Origin: Paenibacillus senegalimassiliensis
Lineage (GTDB): Bacteria; Bacillota; Bacilli; Paenibacillales; Paenibacillaceae
Direction: 5' to 3'
NCBI RefSeq assembly: GCF_001486585.1
Contig: NZ_LN909041.1
Location: 64,501-128,500 of the forward strand
DNA: 64,000 nt
Below are positions 1-8,682 of the stretch, piece after piece (position 1 is the stretch's first letter; each line of letters starts with the position of its first letter). The notes beneath the pieces were generated by a model, which had not been told where the DNA came from, ran no database searches, and saw nothing but the letters and a program-made list of their open reading frames with translations. A program made the position numbers and the translations under genes.

Positions 1-121
1 CGGTATAAGCGCCGCTTCATTAAGAACATGCTCTCCTATCATTCATCCCTACAGGGCAATTAACATTAGGCCAGGCTCCTTCGTATGCATCTCTGCAGCT
101 AGAATAGCACCCAGGCTCAGG

Positions 122-2110
122 TTAAGGCAAATGAATTTTCCCGCTGTTATACCACAGCGCATCATTTGTTCCTGCCTTGTGAAGATCAATCAATGTGCTG
201 CTAGGTGCATGGTAGTCCACGCTTGGCTTGGAGGAACTGCCGGAATCCCAAATATAATTGTGAATCCATTCGATGGCATTTCCCCGAACCTCGCCGATGT
301 TATACCAGATCAAGCCGGTATTCTCACTGGTATGCAGTTCAATGACCTTATCATTTCCTATGAACGCAACCGTTGGATCATGGCCATTTTGCCCTTGCAT
401 ATCTCCGGTCGTGCCCCAGGTTATTGGACCATTGCCATTCCAGGCACCTAATGTGTAATTCAGCCGTCCATTACTCTGATATACCACAACGAGTTGACCG
501 TTCTGGTAAGCGACGTCCGGTCTTTCTGCTGTCTGATCATGAACCGACCCGGCTTGATTCCACTCGATTTGGTAGTTGCTCGAGTTAATCACACCTGCAT
601 GATATTGCAGCTTGCCTCCGTTCAAATAAACGAGCACGATGCGATTATCTTCAATGGCTACGTGAGGCCAGGAGCCTTCCGTGTGCTGGCCGCCTATGGC
701 AATTCGCTCATTGGTCATCCATGTAATTGTCGAGTCGGCTTCCAGCCGTCCGATATTAGCCCATAAGCCTGAGCCATTCCCATCCGTTTGATTGACTTGT
801 ACAACAAGCTGCTGGCCATTGATGCCAGTTACATCACTATGCGGCTGAATACCGTTTTTGTTACTGCCATTCGGATCAATCCGCTTGTTCGTCACCCACT
901 GGATATATCCATCGTTCTGAACATGACCGACAGAATACCACAGATTGTTGTTCAGTGGCCCCTCTGCCTTGTGCACCTCAACCACGCGCTTGTCACTCGT
1001 TATAGAAACGGAAACGTCAGTGCCGTTCTGCGTACCTCCTGCTTTCTCGACCTTGTAGTTGTAGTCTCTTAGTGGCACCAGGAAACGGTCGAACACCTGA
1101 GTCATCGCTTCATAGGAATCGGTCGACACGAAATGGCGAGTGCCCAGCTTATGATTCACATAGGCAAATTGCGTCCAGCGCTGCGCGGCCTCCCCATCCC
1201 CATTCGGGAACTTATAGTGCCAAGCTCCCTCGTTGCCGTTCAGGCTGTAGAAGCGGAGCGTGTACCCTTTGTCCGTCGCCAACCGGAGCATCTCCTCCAG
1301 ACGTTTCTCCTCATCCTGAGACCAATTCCCCGGAGTTAGCAGGTCGAAGCCGCTCTCGATATGCTTCCAGTGAATGGCGTAGAAGCGATGATAAATATCC
1401 GCATCGTTCGGGAAATAATCCGCCGCATTGCCCCGCCGTCCGTCAGATACACTGTATACCTCATCCTTGAAGGCCAGCAGTGTCCCCGTCGTGCCGGAGA
1501 TGTAATCAAAATAGGCATTCTTCAGACCTTCGGAGCCGGAAAGGCAAACCGTAATCGCACGCTCGGTATAGCTGCCCGCATCTCCAACATTCCCGGAGGT
1601 CATCAGCGGGCCGTAATGCTCAAGTATCGCTTGCAGCGAGCGGGCAATTTTCGCATAATCCGGGCTGTTCGCGGTCTTCATATCCAGATTGATAACGATA
1701 CTCTGACCATCGCCATGTACGCTTCCGCCATTACGTTCAATCTGGGCTACAACCTCTTCGAAATATTGATAAAGATTTCGGGTATTTGGCTGTGCAGCAG
1801 CATCGTGCTTGACATACAGTTTGACCTGGCCTTGCAAATAATCGGGATATTGTGGACCAGAATAGGTGCTATGGCCGGAGTCGACCATGATGTCGAGTTC
1901 TACATTGTAGAAGCTGGTATCCAGCGCCCGAAGAAACTTCTGGTCCGGGTCTTGCTCATCATAAGTATCATGAAATGCCTTATACGAGTTGGGGTTAATT
2001 GATGACGGAGCTTCCGCCATCACGCTAACTGGGGTCGGAGACCATAGGACGGCTGCACTAAGTACGGCCGCACATGCGGCTCTCTTCCATAACCGTTGTT
2101 TACTCATCAT
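122..2110 (-). CDS. Secreted PI-PLC-like protein with six C-terminal lectin/propeller-type repeats
   Basis: The 662-residue protein begins with a signal peptide (MSKQRLWKRAACAAVLSAAV, cleavage near AEA), so it acts outside the cell. Residues about 45-350 resemble the PI-PLC/GDPD-type phosphodiesterase barrel: an early His (HDTYDE) is followed by FLRALDTSFYNVELDIMV, the usual place of an acidic strand-end motif. From about residue 375 there are six repeats of about 45 residues, each with a hydrophobic-valine strand, often a His or Tyr (VEVHKA, VELHTS, IDLHKA), then LWY..G and I.W. This suggests a beta-propeller or lectin-like module. AAGGAG precedes the start. It lies downstream of an inositol-phosphatase-family gene and an ABC importer, so release of a phospho-inositol or similar polyol is a possible role. 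The catalytic assignment is tentative; it may only bind. Confidence 0.5.
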   Translation of the reverse strand: MMSKQRLWKRAACAAVLSAAVLWSPTPVSVMAEAPSSINPNSYKAFHDTYDEQDPDQKFLRALDTSFYNVELDIMVDSGHSTYSGPQYPDYLQGQVKLYVKHDAAAQPNTRNLYQYFEEVVAQIERNGGSVHGDGQSIVINLDMKTANSPDYAKIARSLQAILEHYGPLMTSGNVGDAGSYTERAITVCLSGSEGLKNAYFDYISGTTGTLLAFKDEVYSVSDGRRGNAADYFPNDADIYHRFYAIHWKHIESGFDLLTPGNWSQDEEKRLEEMLRLATDKGYTLRFYSLNGNEGAWHYKFPNGDGEAAQRWTQFAYVNHKLGTRHFVSTDSYEAMTQVFDRFLVPLRDYNYKVEKAGGTQNGTDVSVSITSDKRVVEVHKAEGPLNNNLWYSVGHVQNDGYIQWVTNKRIDPNGSNKNGIQPHSDVTGINGQQLVVQVNQTDGNGSGLWANIGRLEADSTITWMTNERIAIGGQHTEGSWPHVAIEDNRIVLVYLNGGKLQYHAGVINSSNYQIEWNQAGSVHDQTAERPDVAYQNGQLVVVYQSNGRLNYTLGAWNGNGPITWGTTGDMQGQNGHDPTVAFIGNDKVIELHTSENTGLIWYNIGEVRGNAIEWIHNYIWDSGSSSKPSVDYHAPSSTLIDLHKAGTNDALWYNSGKIHLP

Positions 2111-2139
2111 AACCCACTCCTTCGGATTGAAAGGTTGTT

Positions 2140-2883
2140 TTATTTCCGTTCCCTGCGAATCCAGAAATTGAAAATATCATTTCTCAAATAGTCAAATGAA
2201 TACAACACTTCTCGGTTCCGCTCGTCATAGTGCAATTGCTTCATTAAAATAACGGGGGTGTCCACTTCCTCATCCACCTGCAATCGTCTGACATACTTGT
2301 CCTGCTTGAGAGGTACAAGCAATTCGGTATCGGCCCTGGCGATATGAATCTTGCAAGTCTCCTCCAGAAACCCAAATAAAGATCCGGAGAAGTCCACACG
2401 CTCGAAGGCATCTTCCACCAGTTCCTTCGGCATAATGTTAATGGAGTAAGCCACCGCCTCTCCATCGGCATAACGAATTCGCTCCAGCTTCACCACACTG
2501 GAATCCTCGGCAATATTCAAGGCATCGGCCCACTCTTTTTTGCACACCACCTCCCCAATCATTTCTTTGGTATCCGCCTCGGTCAGACCGGCCAGCTTAA
2601 TCATCGTGCCTGTGCTCTGAAGTACCTCAAGACGGCTCGGAATGACGGGCAGGGGCTTAATGACAAAGGTGCCAATGCCATGCTTCACCAACAGCTTGCC
2701 TTCTTGCTCCAGCAGCTTGATGGCGGCGCGTAGCGTTTCTCGGCTTACGTTGAAATATTTCGCCAATTCGTATTCAGAGGGCAGCTTTTGCCCTACTTTC
2801 CATAACCGGTTGTCGATCATTCTCTCGATCTCTTGCTTGATGTGTTGGTAGCCAATCAATACGTTTGTCCTCGATTCCTTCAA
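2140..2883 (-). CDS. GntR-family regulator, HutC/UTRA subfamily
   Basis: This is a DNA-binding transcription factor of 247 residues. The N-terminal winged helix (about residues 10-80) contains LPSEYELAKYFNVSRETLRAA, a typical GntR recognition region, and the C-terminal half is a UTRA ligand-binding domain. The TTG start overlaps the stop of the phosphatase gene by 4 bp, so the two are translationally coupled. A second in-frame TTG nine codons in (start 2859) has GAGG nine bases upstream and could be the real start. The HutC subfamily is known to bind GTNTANAC-type sites, and two tandem copies lie at 6704-6721 just upstream of the ABC operon. That makes this gene the likely repressor of its own operon. 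The effector is probably a sugar or polyol phosphate, but this is not shown. Confidence 0.9.
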   Translation of the reverse strand: MKESRTNVLIGYQHIKQEIERMIDNRLWKVGQKLPSEYELAKYFNVSRETLRAAIKLLEQEGKLLVKHGIGTFVIKPLPVIPSRLEVLQSTGTMIKLAGLTEADTKEMIGEVVCKKEWADALNIAEDSSVVKLERIRYADGEAVAYSINIMPKELVEDAFERVDFSGSLFGFLEETCKIHIARADTELLVPLKQDKYVRRLQVDEEVDTPVILMKQLHYDERNREVLYSFDYLRNDIFNFWIRRERK

Positions 2884-3665
2884 ATTTCCTCAGGCTCCAA
2901 TAGCTCCTTATGCAGAACCTCCCAGAGGTTCGGATTACAACAAAGGGTCAGGGCATGGCCGTCTATATTTGTTCGCTGCACCTTCCCCCCGGCTTCCTCA
3001 GCGATTAATGCACCCGCACACATATCCCAGGCGTTGAGATCAAATTCCCAATAGCCGTCAAAATAAGAGGCCGCCACAAAACAAAGATCAAGAGCTGCAC
3101 TACCCGTTCGGCGTATGCCGGAGACCTTGCCAAGCATTCGATTGAAATAAGGCAAATTGAGCGCCTGCTTGCCAAGCCCGTTAGGGAACCCGGTCGACAG
3201 CAGACTATGCTTCAATTCATTCGTGCTTGATACCTCCAGCCGCCGGCCATTCAGATAAGCCCCGCCGCCCCGGATTGCTTGGAATCTCATATCCATTCCC
3301 GGGGAATGCACCATGCCTGCCACCGAAATCCCCCGATGCTGCAAGGCGATGGAGATGGAGGACATGGGAAACCCATGGATGTAGTTCGTTGTTCCATCAA
3401 TCGGATCAATTAACCACAAATAGTCTGCATCGCCGTCCAGCTTGCCTCGCTCTTCCGTTAAAATGCTGTGGTCAGGGTAGCGGCTGCGAATGAAATCAAT
3501 CAGCATCTCTTCCGACTGAAGGTCAATATCGGTGACATAGTCTGTCTCATCACTCTTGACCTGCACCCCCATATGGGATAACTCTGCCGCCTGGCGTTGA
3601 AAAGCAGCCACCTGATCAACCCACTGTCCAATCTCCTGTATAACAAGCTCCAGATTCATAACCAT
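2880..3665 (-). CDS. Inositol monophosphatase family phosphatase
   Basis: The protein carries the family's metal-binding signature: EERG near residue 70, then DPIDGTTNY near residue 90, then a C-terminal NAWDMCAGALIAEEAGG. Together these hold the Mg2+ ions that hydrolyse a phosphomonoester. About 261 residues is the usual length. Family members act on inositol-1-phosphate, on 3'-phosphoadenosine phosphate or on sugar phosphates, and sequence alone does not choose among them. ATG at 3665 is preferred over the GTG one codon upstream because AAGGAT is better spaced. It sits between a sugar-type permease gene and a GntR gene, so a substrate brought in by the transporter is likely. With the PI-PLC-like gene nearby, an inositol phosphate is a reasonable guess. 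Confidence 0.85.
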   Translation of the reverse strand: MVMNLELVIQEIGQWVDQVAAFQRQAAELSHMGVQVKSDETDYVTDIDLQSEEMLIDFIRSRYPDHSILTEERGKLDGDADYLWLIDPIDGTTNYIHGFPMSSISIALQHRGISVAGMVHSPGMDMRFQAIRGGGAYLNGRRLEVSSTNELKHSLLSTGFPNGLGKQALNLPYFNRMLGKVSGIRRTGSAALDLCFVAASYFDGYWEFDLNAWDMCAGALIAEEAGGKVQRTNIDGHALTLCCNPNLWEVLHKELLEPEEI

Positions 3666-3704
3666 CACATATCCTTAATCCTTGAAGTATATTGACCTTC
3701 CTTG

Positions 3705-4571
3705 CTACTGGCTTCCCCGAATGGAACGCAGGATGTAGGCGATGGAGAAGGCCAGCACGAGCAGTACCATAATGATGGAAGCCGCAGCGCTATAACCAAA
3801 CTGCAAATTGTACACTCCGTGCCGGTAAATATATTGCGTAACTGTTGTAGTCGAGTTCGCCGGCCCTCCGCCTGTCAAAATGTTAACTTTGTCAAACAAC
3901 CGAAAGGTATCAATTGTCCGTAGCAGCACGACAAGCAGCAAGCCCGGCCATAAGTGGGGCAGCGTAATATGAGCGAACACCTTCCACCCGCCTGCTCCGT
4001 CCACCCTTGCCGCCTCATATTGCGATCTGGGGATGGCTTGCAATGCAGCGTACAGCAGCAAGAACGCAAATGGGGTCCATTGCCAAATATCGATGAGCAA
4101 AATCGCATTAAAAGCCAGCCCAATATCCATCAGAAAATTAAAGGGGCCCATGCCGAAGATGGATAGCATATGGTTGATGATCCCGTTATGATTGCTGAGC
4201 ATCATTTGCCACACTAGCGCCACCGTAACCGGCGGCAGCAGGGACGGCAATAGCAATGTCACTCTCAGCAGCCGCAAGCCCCGCTTCATGCTCTCCACAA
4301 GCAGCGCAATACCGAGCCCCAGAGCCGTTTCAATCGAAACGGCCAGGAGCATGAATTTCACTGTATTCCAGACAGCCCGCTGGAACAGGTCATCGTTCAG
4401 AACCTTGATATAATTGCTTAAGCCAACAAACTGCTTGGACTCCGCGGCCAGATAATAATAATCGGTAAAGCTGTTCGTCACCGTATAGATGAAGGGAAAC
4501 ACCGTCAAACCGATCAAGAGCACGATGACGGGAGCCAGCATCGCTGCTTGAAACCGCCGCTTACTAGCCAA
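3705..4571 (-). CDS. ABC sugar transporter permease, MalF/UgpA type
   Basis: This 288-residue integral membrane protein has about six hydrophobic segments and the cytoplasmic EAA loop EAARVDGAGGWKVFAHITLP, which contacts the ATPase. The fold and loop are those of CUT1 carbohydrate importers. The start is TTG with AAAGGAG ten bases upstream. It is third in an operon after a MalG-type permease and the binding lipoprotein. No ATPase gene is present, which is common for CUT1 systems of Bacillales that borrow a shared MsmX-type ATPase. The substrate is unknown; the neighbouring phosphatase suggests a phosphorylated or polyol compound. Confidence 0.92.
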   Translation of the reverse strand: MASKRRFQAAMLAPVIVLLIGLTVFPFIYTVTNSFTDYYYLAAESKQFVGLSNYIKVLNDDLFQRAVWNTVKFMLLAVSIETALGLGIALLVESMKRGLRLLRVTLLLPSLLPPVTVALVWQMMLSNHNGIINHMLSIFGMGPFNFLMDIGLAFNAILLIDIWQWTPFAFLLLYAALQAIPRSQYEAARVDGAGGWKVFAHITLPHLWPGLLLVVLLRTIDTFRLFDKVNILTGGGPANSTTTVTQYIYRHGVYNLQFGYSAAASIIMVLLVLAFSIAYILRSIRGSQ

Positions 4572-4618
4572 TGGTATACCGCTCCTTTATATGCATCAGA
4601 ATCTTTCGTTCACGTTCC

Positions 4619-5833
4619 TTATTGCATAACCTGGTCCATCGCTTGATTGGCTGCCGCTAACGCATCCTCTACCGACTTCGTTCCAGCGATGGCTGCCGAC
4701 AGCTCGGCTCCAAGTGCCTCTTCTGCCAAAGACCACTTCGGCGTTCTGGGCCGGGCTTGGGAGTTTTGGAGAGCTTCAAGCTGAACCGGGAAATGCTTAT
4801 ACTTGGCCGCAAGCTCGCTATCCAGATAAACGCTCTTACGAGTAGGGACCCCGCCATGCTCAACCATAGTCTTCTGACTTTCCGCGCTGGTAATAAAGGT
4901 AAGGAACTGGGCGGCAAGCTCTGGATTCTGGGAATTTGCTGCCACCCCCATCATCCAGTTCCCGATCATCCCGGTGGACATCGATTCTCCACTAGCGGTT
5001 GCTTTGGATGGAATGGGAGCATAGTCCGCTTGGGCTGTCTCTCCAGAGATGAACCACGAAGGCCAGCCTAGTGCCATCGCCCCGCGCCCTTCCGCTAAGG
5101 AGCTGACGATGTCCGTCGTCTCATAATTCTCGCCCACAGCCAGCAGACGGATATAAGTATTCAGCGCATCCTTCCCTGCCTCGGAATTCACTTGCGCTTT
5201 CCAGTTCTCGTCAAAGACTTGTCCGCCGTAAGCCCAGAAGATAGGCAGGAAATCGGAAACGATCGGGTTGCCCTGTTGGCCGCGAATGACGTAACCTGCT
5301 ACACCATCTGCCGCGTGGGCCTCCTCAGCCATATTCAGCACTTCCTCCCAGCTTCCTGGCACGTTATAGCCATGCTTATCGAACAGTTCCTTGTTGTAGA
5401 AGAACAATTGGACATTGCCCGCGAACGGCAGAGCATACAGATCGCCGGTGTCATAAGGATGCTTGCCCAGAGCCAATGAAGATTCCTCAAAATCGGCATC
5501 CGCCTCTACATCGAGCTCGGACAGATTGGCGAACAGGCCAGCTTCACTGAATTCAGGCATCCACGGATCATCAGCCATAATCAGGTCATAAGCACCCTTC
5601 TTGTTCTTGGCGTCCAGAGATACCTTCTGCTTCAGGTCCGCTGCTTCCAGCCCAACAATTTCAACGGTGACGTTATGTTCCTGTTCAAATGCTCCCTTCA
5701 CCGCTTCCATCGCTGTAACATGCGAACCTCCCCTTGCTGCGATTACCAGCTTGTCCGGTCCGCCGGACTGACATCCTGCGAGCAGACCAACCGCCATAAC
5801 TGCACTAAGCACGATTCCCAAACTTTTCTTCAT
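4619..5833 (-). CDS. ABC transporter extracellular solute-binding lipoprotein, family 1
   Basis: The 404-residue protein opens with a lipoprotein signal (MKKSLGIVLSAVMAVGLLAGC), whose Cys is lipidated to anchor the mature protein outside the membrane. The remainder has the two-lobed family 1 sugar-binder pattern, with KLVIAARGG at the start of the mature domain and LPFAGNVQLFFYNKELFDKHGY in the middle. The ATG at 5833 is chosen over the one three codons upstream because GGAG lies nine bases before it and the signal peptide then has a normal basic start. The gene follows the MalG-type permease by a few bases and presents ligand to the two permeases. Confidence 0.93.
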   Translation of the reverse strand: MKKSLGIVLSAVMAVGLLAGCQSGGPDKLVIAARGGSHVTAMEAVKGAFEQEHNVTVEIVGLEAADLKQKVSLDAKNKKGAYDLIMADDPWMPEFSEAGLFANLSELDVEADADFEESSLALGKHPYDTGDLYALPFAGNVQLFFYNKELFDKHGYNVPGSWEEVLNMAEEAHAADGVAGYVIRGQQGNPIVSDFLPIFWAYGGQVFDENWKAQVNSEAGKDALNTYIRLLAVGENYETTDIVSSLAEGRGAMALGWPSWFISGETAQADYAPIPSKATASGESMSTGMIGNWMMGVAANSQNPELAAQFLTFITSAESQKTMVEHGGVPTRKSVYLDSELAAKYKHFPVQLEALQNSQARPRTPKWSLAEEALGAELSAAIAGTKSVEDALAAANQAMDQVMQ

Positions 5834-5845
5834 TTCTCTCATCTC

Positions 5846-6676
5846 CTATTCTTTAATTGCACCAGCCGTAAGGCCGCTCATTAAATGCTTCTGCATAAAC
5901 ACCGCTGTCAAAATCACCGGCACCATGGATACAATCCCGCCGCTGGCTACTTTTCCCCACTCCGTCAGCTCCTGTTCACTGTTCAGGGTCGCTAATTTGA
6001 GCGGAATGGTAAAATCACTTGGGCTTTGAATGAAAATAACGCTGTACAAATACTCATTCCAGGAATCCATGAACGATAGAATGGTCACCGCAGCAATTCC
6101 CGGCAATACCAGGGGCAATACCACTTTGTAGAACACCAGAAAATCGGAAGCCCCATCGATTCTGGCACTTTCTTCAATCTCCTCCGGCACGGTATAAAAG
6201 AAGGTCACCATAAACCAGATCACAAACGGCAGATTCACCAGCACATGCGCCAGGATGATTGGAATTTTCGTATTCAGCAGCCCTGCATCATTCATAAGTA
6301 TGTAAAGCGGGAGCGCAAAGGCGATGGGCGGAAGCACCCGGACCAGCAAAATCCAAATGAGCAGCGTTCGCTTGAACGGGACTCGGAAGGCTTTTCTCCC
6401 CAGCACATAGGCGCTCGATAGCCCAAAGGCCAGCACGATGAGCAAGGACACCGCCGTCACTGTAAAGCTATTGATAAATGGAGTGAAGTAATGATCCTCT
6501 GCAAAAATGTTGATGAAGTGCTCCAAGGTGATGGATTTGGGCCAAAGCGTAACGCCGGTGAATACATCCGCCGACCGCTGCGTCGCCATCACAAGCATCC
6601 AATAGATCGGGAACAACGTCCCCGTCAATACTAGAGCCAGCAATCCATATTTGGGCAATGCCCTTAGCCTGTTCAA
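5846..6676 (-). CDS. ABC sugar transporter permease, MalG/UgpE type
   Basis: This is the first gene of the importer operon. It has six hydrophobic segments and the EAA loop EESARIDGASDFLVFYKVVL, as in MalG-type inner-membrane permeases. About 276 residues is the family norm. The start is a TTG, since no ATG lies between it and an AAGGAG about 13 bases upstream, so initiation may be weak. Between this start and the divergent DUF4127 gene lie the tandem GTNTANAC operator and a TATAGT box. The operon is therefore probably repressed by its own GntR regulator. Confidence 0.92.
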   Translation of the reverse strand: MNRLRALPKYGLLALVLTGTLFPIYWMLVMATQRSADVFTGVTLWPKSITLEHFINIFAEDHYFTPFINSFTVTAVSLLIVLAFGLSSAYVLGRKAFRVPFKRTLLIWILLVRVLPPIAFALPLYILMNDAGLLNTKIPIILAHVLVNLPFVIWFMVTFFYTVPEEIEESARIDGASDFLVFYKVVLPLVLPGIAAVTILSFMDSWNEYLYSVIFIQSPSDFTIPLKLATLNSEQELTEWGKVASGGIVSMVPVILTAVFMQKHLMSGLTAGAIKE

Positions 6677-6703
6677 GTGTTGAAATAATCTCCTTCCCTT
6701 AAT

Positions 6704-6721
6704 GGTCTAGACGTCTATACC
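6704..6721. promoter_or_regulatory. Tandem GntR/HutC-type operator in the ABC operon promoter
   Basis: The 18-bp GGTCTAGACGTCTATACC consists of two adjacent 8-mers, GTCTAGAC and GTCTATAC, each matching the HutC-subfamily consensus GT-N-TA-N-AC. The whole is also a palindrome with one mismatched pair. On the minus strand a TATAGT -10-like box lies just upstream (about 6727-6732), so bound repressor would cover the transcription start. The GntR/UTRA gene at 2140-2883 is the obvious ligand. Confidence 0.75.
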
Positions 6722-6877
6722 TTCACTATATGGGTCGTTTGTTATCGGGATATTAGTGCTGTTTTAAGCGGGGATGAAATAAATTTGGGGAGTCAGGTTG
6801 TTTTTGAATGGGTAAAAACACCTTTATAAGTGAAGGCCTTCATCAAGGCCTACCTACTTGAAAAGGAGAAACCGCAC

Positions 6878-8596
6878 ATGAAAAAAGTATTGTATGTCCC
6901 TCTGGATGATCGTCCCGTCAATTTGGATGATGTTGTCAGACAAGGCTACTCGGCTGGCCTCCATTTGATTACCCCGAGTAATGAAGATCTTCGAAATGGC
7001 CTGGACACTGTAGCTATTACCTCAGGCTCGGAAATCCTAAGCACCCGCGAACCGATTTATGGGAACACGGCAAATCTTAGGAAGTTCATTCTAGACTGTG
7101 CGGCATCGGTGGATGGATTTATTATCTCTGCGGATATGCTGGCTTACGGGGGATTGATTGGGAGTAGACGCCTGCGTGAGTGTGATAGCGGCGCTTATCC
7201 AGACTATGATCAATCAGTTACCCGGCTGCTTGATGTTATTCGCCAGATTAAACAGCGATATCCAAGCAAGCCTGTGTATGTTCTGGATACCATCATGAGA
7301 CTCGCTACAACCACTTATGTGGAGGGTTTGACTTATGACGCTTATGTAGAATCCCGTGAGTTGATGGGACGGCCACGCCGCTCATGCACCCACTTTGACG
7401 ATATTCTGTCAGACTATAATATTTCGGACACGGGTGAACCCTATGACGGCACGACCCATTTTGATAAAGAGGCGTATTACAACACCCGGCGGCATAAGTT
7501 TAAAACCAATCATTACATTCTCGATCAGCTGACCCGTCCAGGGTTTATCGATTTTCTCGCGATTGGTGTGGACGATGCCAATACGCAGGGGGTGCAAATT
7601 AACGAGATTCGCTTCGTAGAACAATTTATTGATCATGAGCTGGATGGGCGTGGTGGGCAAAATCCGAACCGGGCGGTCATTTTGCCGGATGCGGATGGAT
7701 TAGGGCACTCTCTCGTCGCCCGAATGGCGAATCAGTTGTATCAGAACGGAAGAAAAAGTCGTTTCTCCATCCAATATTACGGCCCGGACGGCTCCACTAT
7801 CATCAATCCCTATGAATACATGAGTGTGCATGATAACCTGCTTCGCCACATCGATATCATCGGGGGTAAGCACGTAACGGAGGAGCCTGACATTGAGATT
7901 ATTGCCATTACGGGCGCTGATGAAGTAAGCAATGCCATACAGCGAGTACAAGCTGGCGGCGATAACTTGCAGGCCATGCTTGCCATTGATTTTGTGGGCC
8001 AAGGAGCGGCGAATGCCGCTGTGACTGAGGCTCTGCTGGAGCAGCCTATGACCGGGCGGCTGCTGGGTTATAGCGGCTGGAACACCGCAGGCAACAAGAT
8101 CGGTATCGCCCTGGGGATGGCTCAAGCGAGATACGTCTTCCTTGTCACGGAGACGCAGGAATCTGCCTTGGAGAAGGCACTTCAGGCCCACAGCTCCTTA
8201 TTGTTCAAGCGCTTCCTGAAGGATTACTATTATAAGGCTATGGCAATCGCCGAGATTAGGGCGTATTCCCGAAGCCATGCCCGATATAGCAATATGCCTC
8301 AGAACTTCACGGATCAGCATATGCTGATCTTCAATTTACCAGAGGATTACAGCCATTTGCTTGTGATGTTGCAAGAACAGATGCAAGCCCATATTCCAGC
8401 TCTGGCGAGCAGAAAGGCCTTCATCGGAATCGATAGTACCTCGGCAGCGGCTAACGTGAAGCAAATTCAGGGATCGACCTGGACCCTGGCCACCTATACC
8501 GGTGCATCCTTGGAACTGAATAATCCGGATTTCAAATGGGGGCGAGCTTTTGAGATTACGTTACAGCCACAGGTTACTCTATCTACCAGCGAGTAG
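6878..8596 (+). CDS. DUF4127 family protein of unknown function
   Basis: The protein starts MKKVLYVPLDDRPVNLDDVV, the conserved N-terminus of DUF4127 proteins. Other conserved-looking blocks are SADMLAYGGLIGSR near residue 95, LAIGVDDANTQGVQ near residue 230 and GYSGWNTAGNKIG near residue 400. The ATG at 6878 is chosen because AAAGGAG lies nine bases upstream; the longer open frame from 6830 includes that ribosome binding site. There is no signal peptide. The gene diverges from the ABC importer operon and may share its operator region, so it probably handles the same substrate. No reaction is known to me for the family. The Asp- and His-rich motifs would suit a hydrolase or metal enzyme, but that is a guess. 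Confidence 0.85.
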   Translation: MKKVLYVPLDDRPVNLDDVVRQGYSAGLHLITPSNEDLRNGLDTVAITSGSEILSTREPIYGNTANLRKFILDCAASVDGFIISADMLAYGGLIGSRRLRECDSGAYPDYDQSVTRLLDVIRQIKQRYPSKPVYVLDTIMRLATTTYVEGLTYDAYVESRELMGRPRRSCTHFDDILSDYNISDTGEPYDGTTHFDKEAYYNTRRHKFKTNHYILDQLTRPGFIDFLAIGVDDANTQGVQINEIRFVEQFIDHELDGRGGQNPNRAVILPDADGLGHSLVARMANQLYQNGRKSRFSIQYYGPDGSTIINPYEYMSVHDNLLRHIDIIGGKHVTEEPDIEIIAITGADEVSNAIQRVQAGGDNLQAMLAIDFVGQGAANAAVTEALLEQPMTGRLLGYSGWNTAGNKIGIALGMAQARYVFLVTETQESALEKALQAHSSLLFKRFLKDYYYKAMAIAEIRAYSRSHARYSNMPQNFTDQHMLIFNLPEDYSHLLVMLQEQMQAHIPALASRKAFIGIDSTSAAANVKQIQGSTWTLATYTGASLELNNPDFKWGRAFEITLQPQVTLSTSE

Positions 8597-8635
8597 AGGG
8601 TGAACTGTTGAAGCTCATCCGAATCATTACAATAA

Positions 8636-8681
8636 CGAAGCAGCAAGTCACGGATTTTATGGTCCAGGACTTGCTGCTTCG
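8636..8681. terminator. Bidirectional rho-independent terminator
   Basis: A 14-bp perfect stem (CGAAGCAGCAAGTC paired with its complement) encloses an 18-base loop between two convergent genes, DUF4127 and the MBL hydrolase. It marks the left border of the biosynthetic cluster. The T-run on the plus side is short. Confidence 0.75.
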
Positions 8682-8682
8682 T

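Noticed and set aside
1361..2002. 213-residue plus-strand frame opposite the secreted PI-PLC-like gene
   Set aside because: It has no start signals or domain, and the minus-strand gene has a signal peptide and recognisable repeats.
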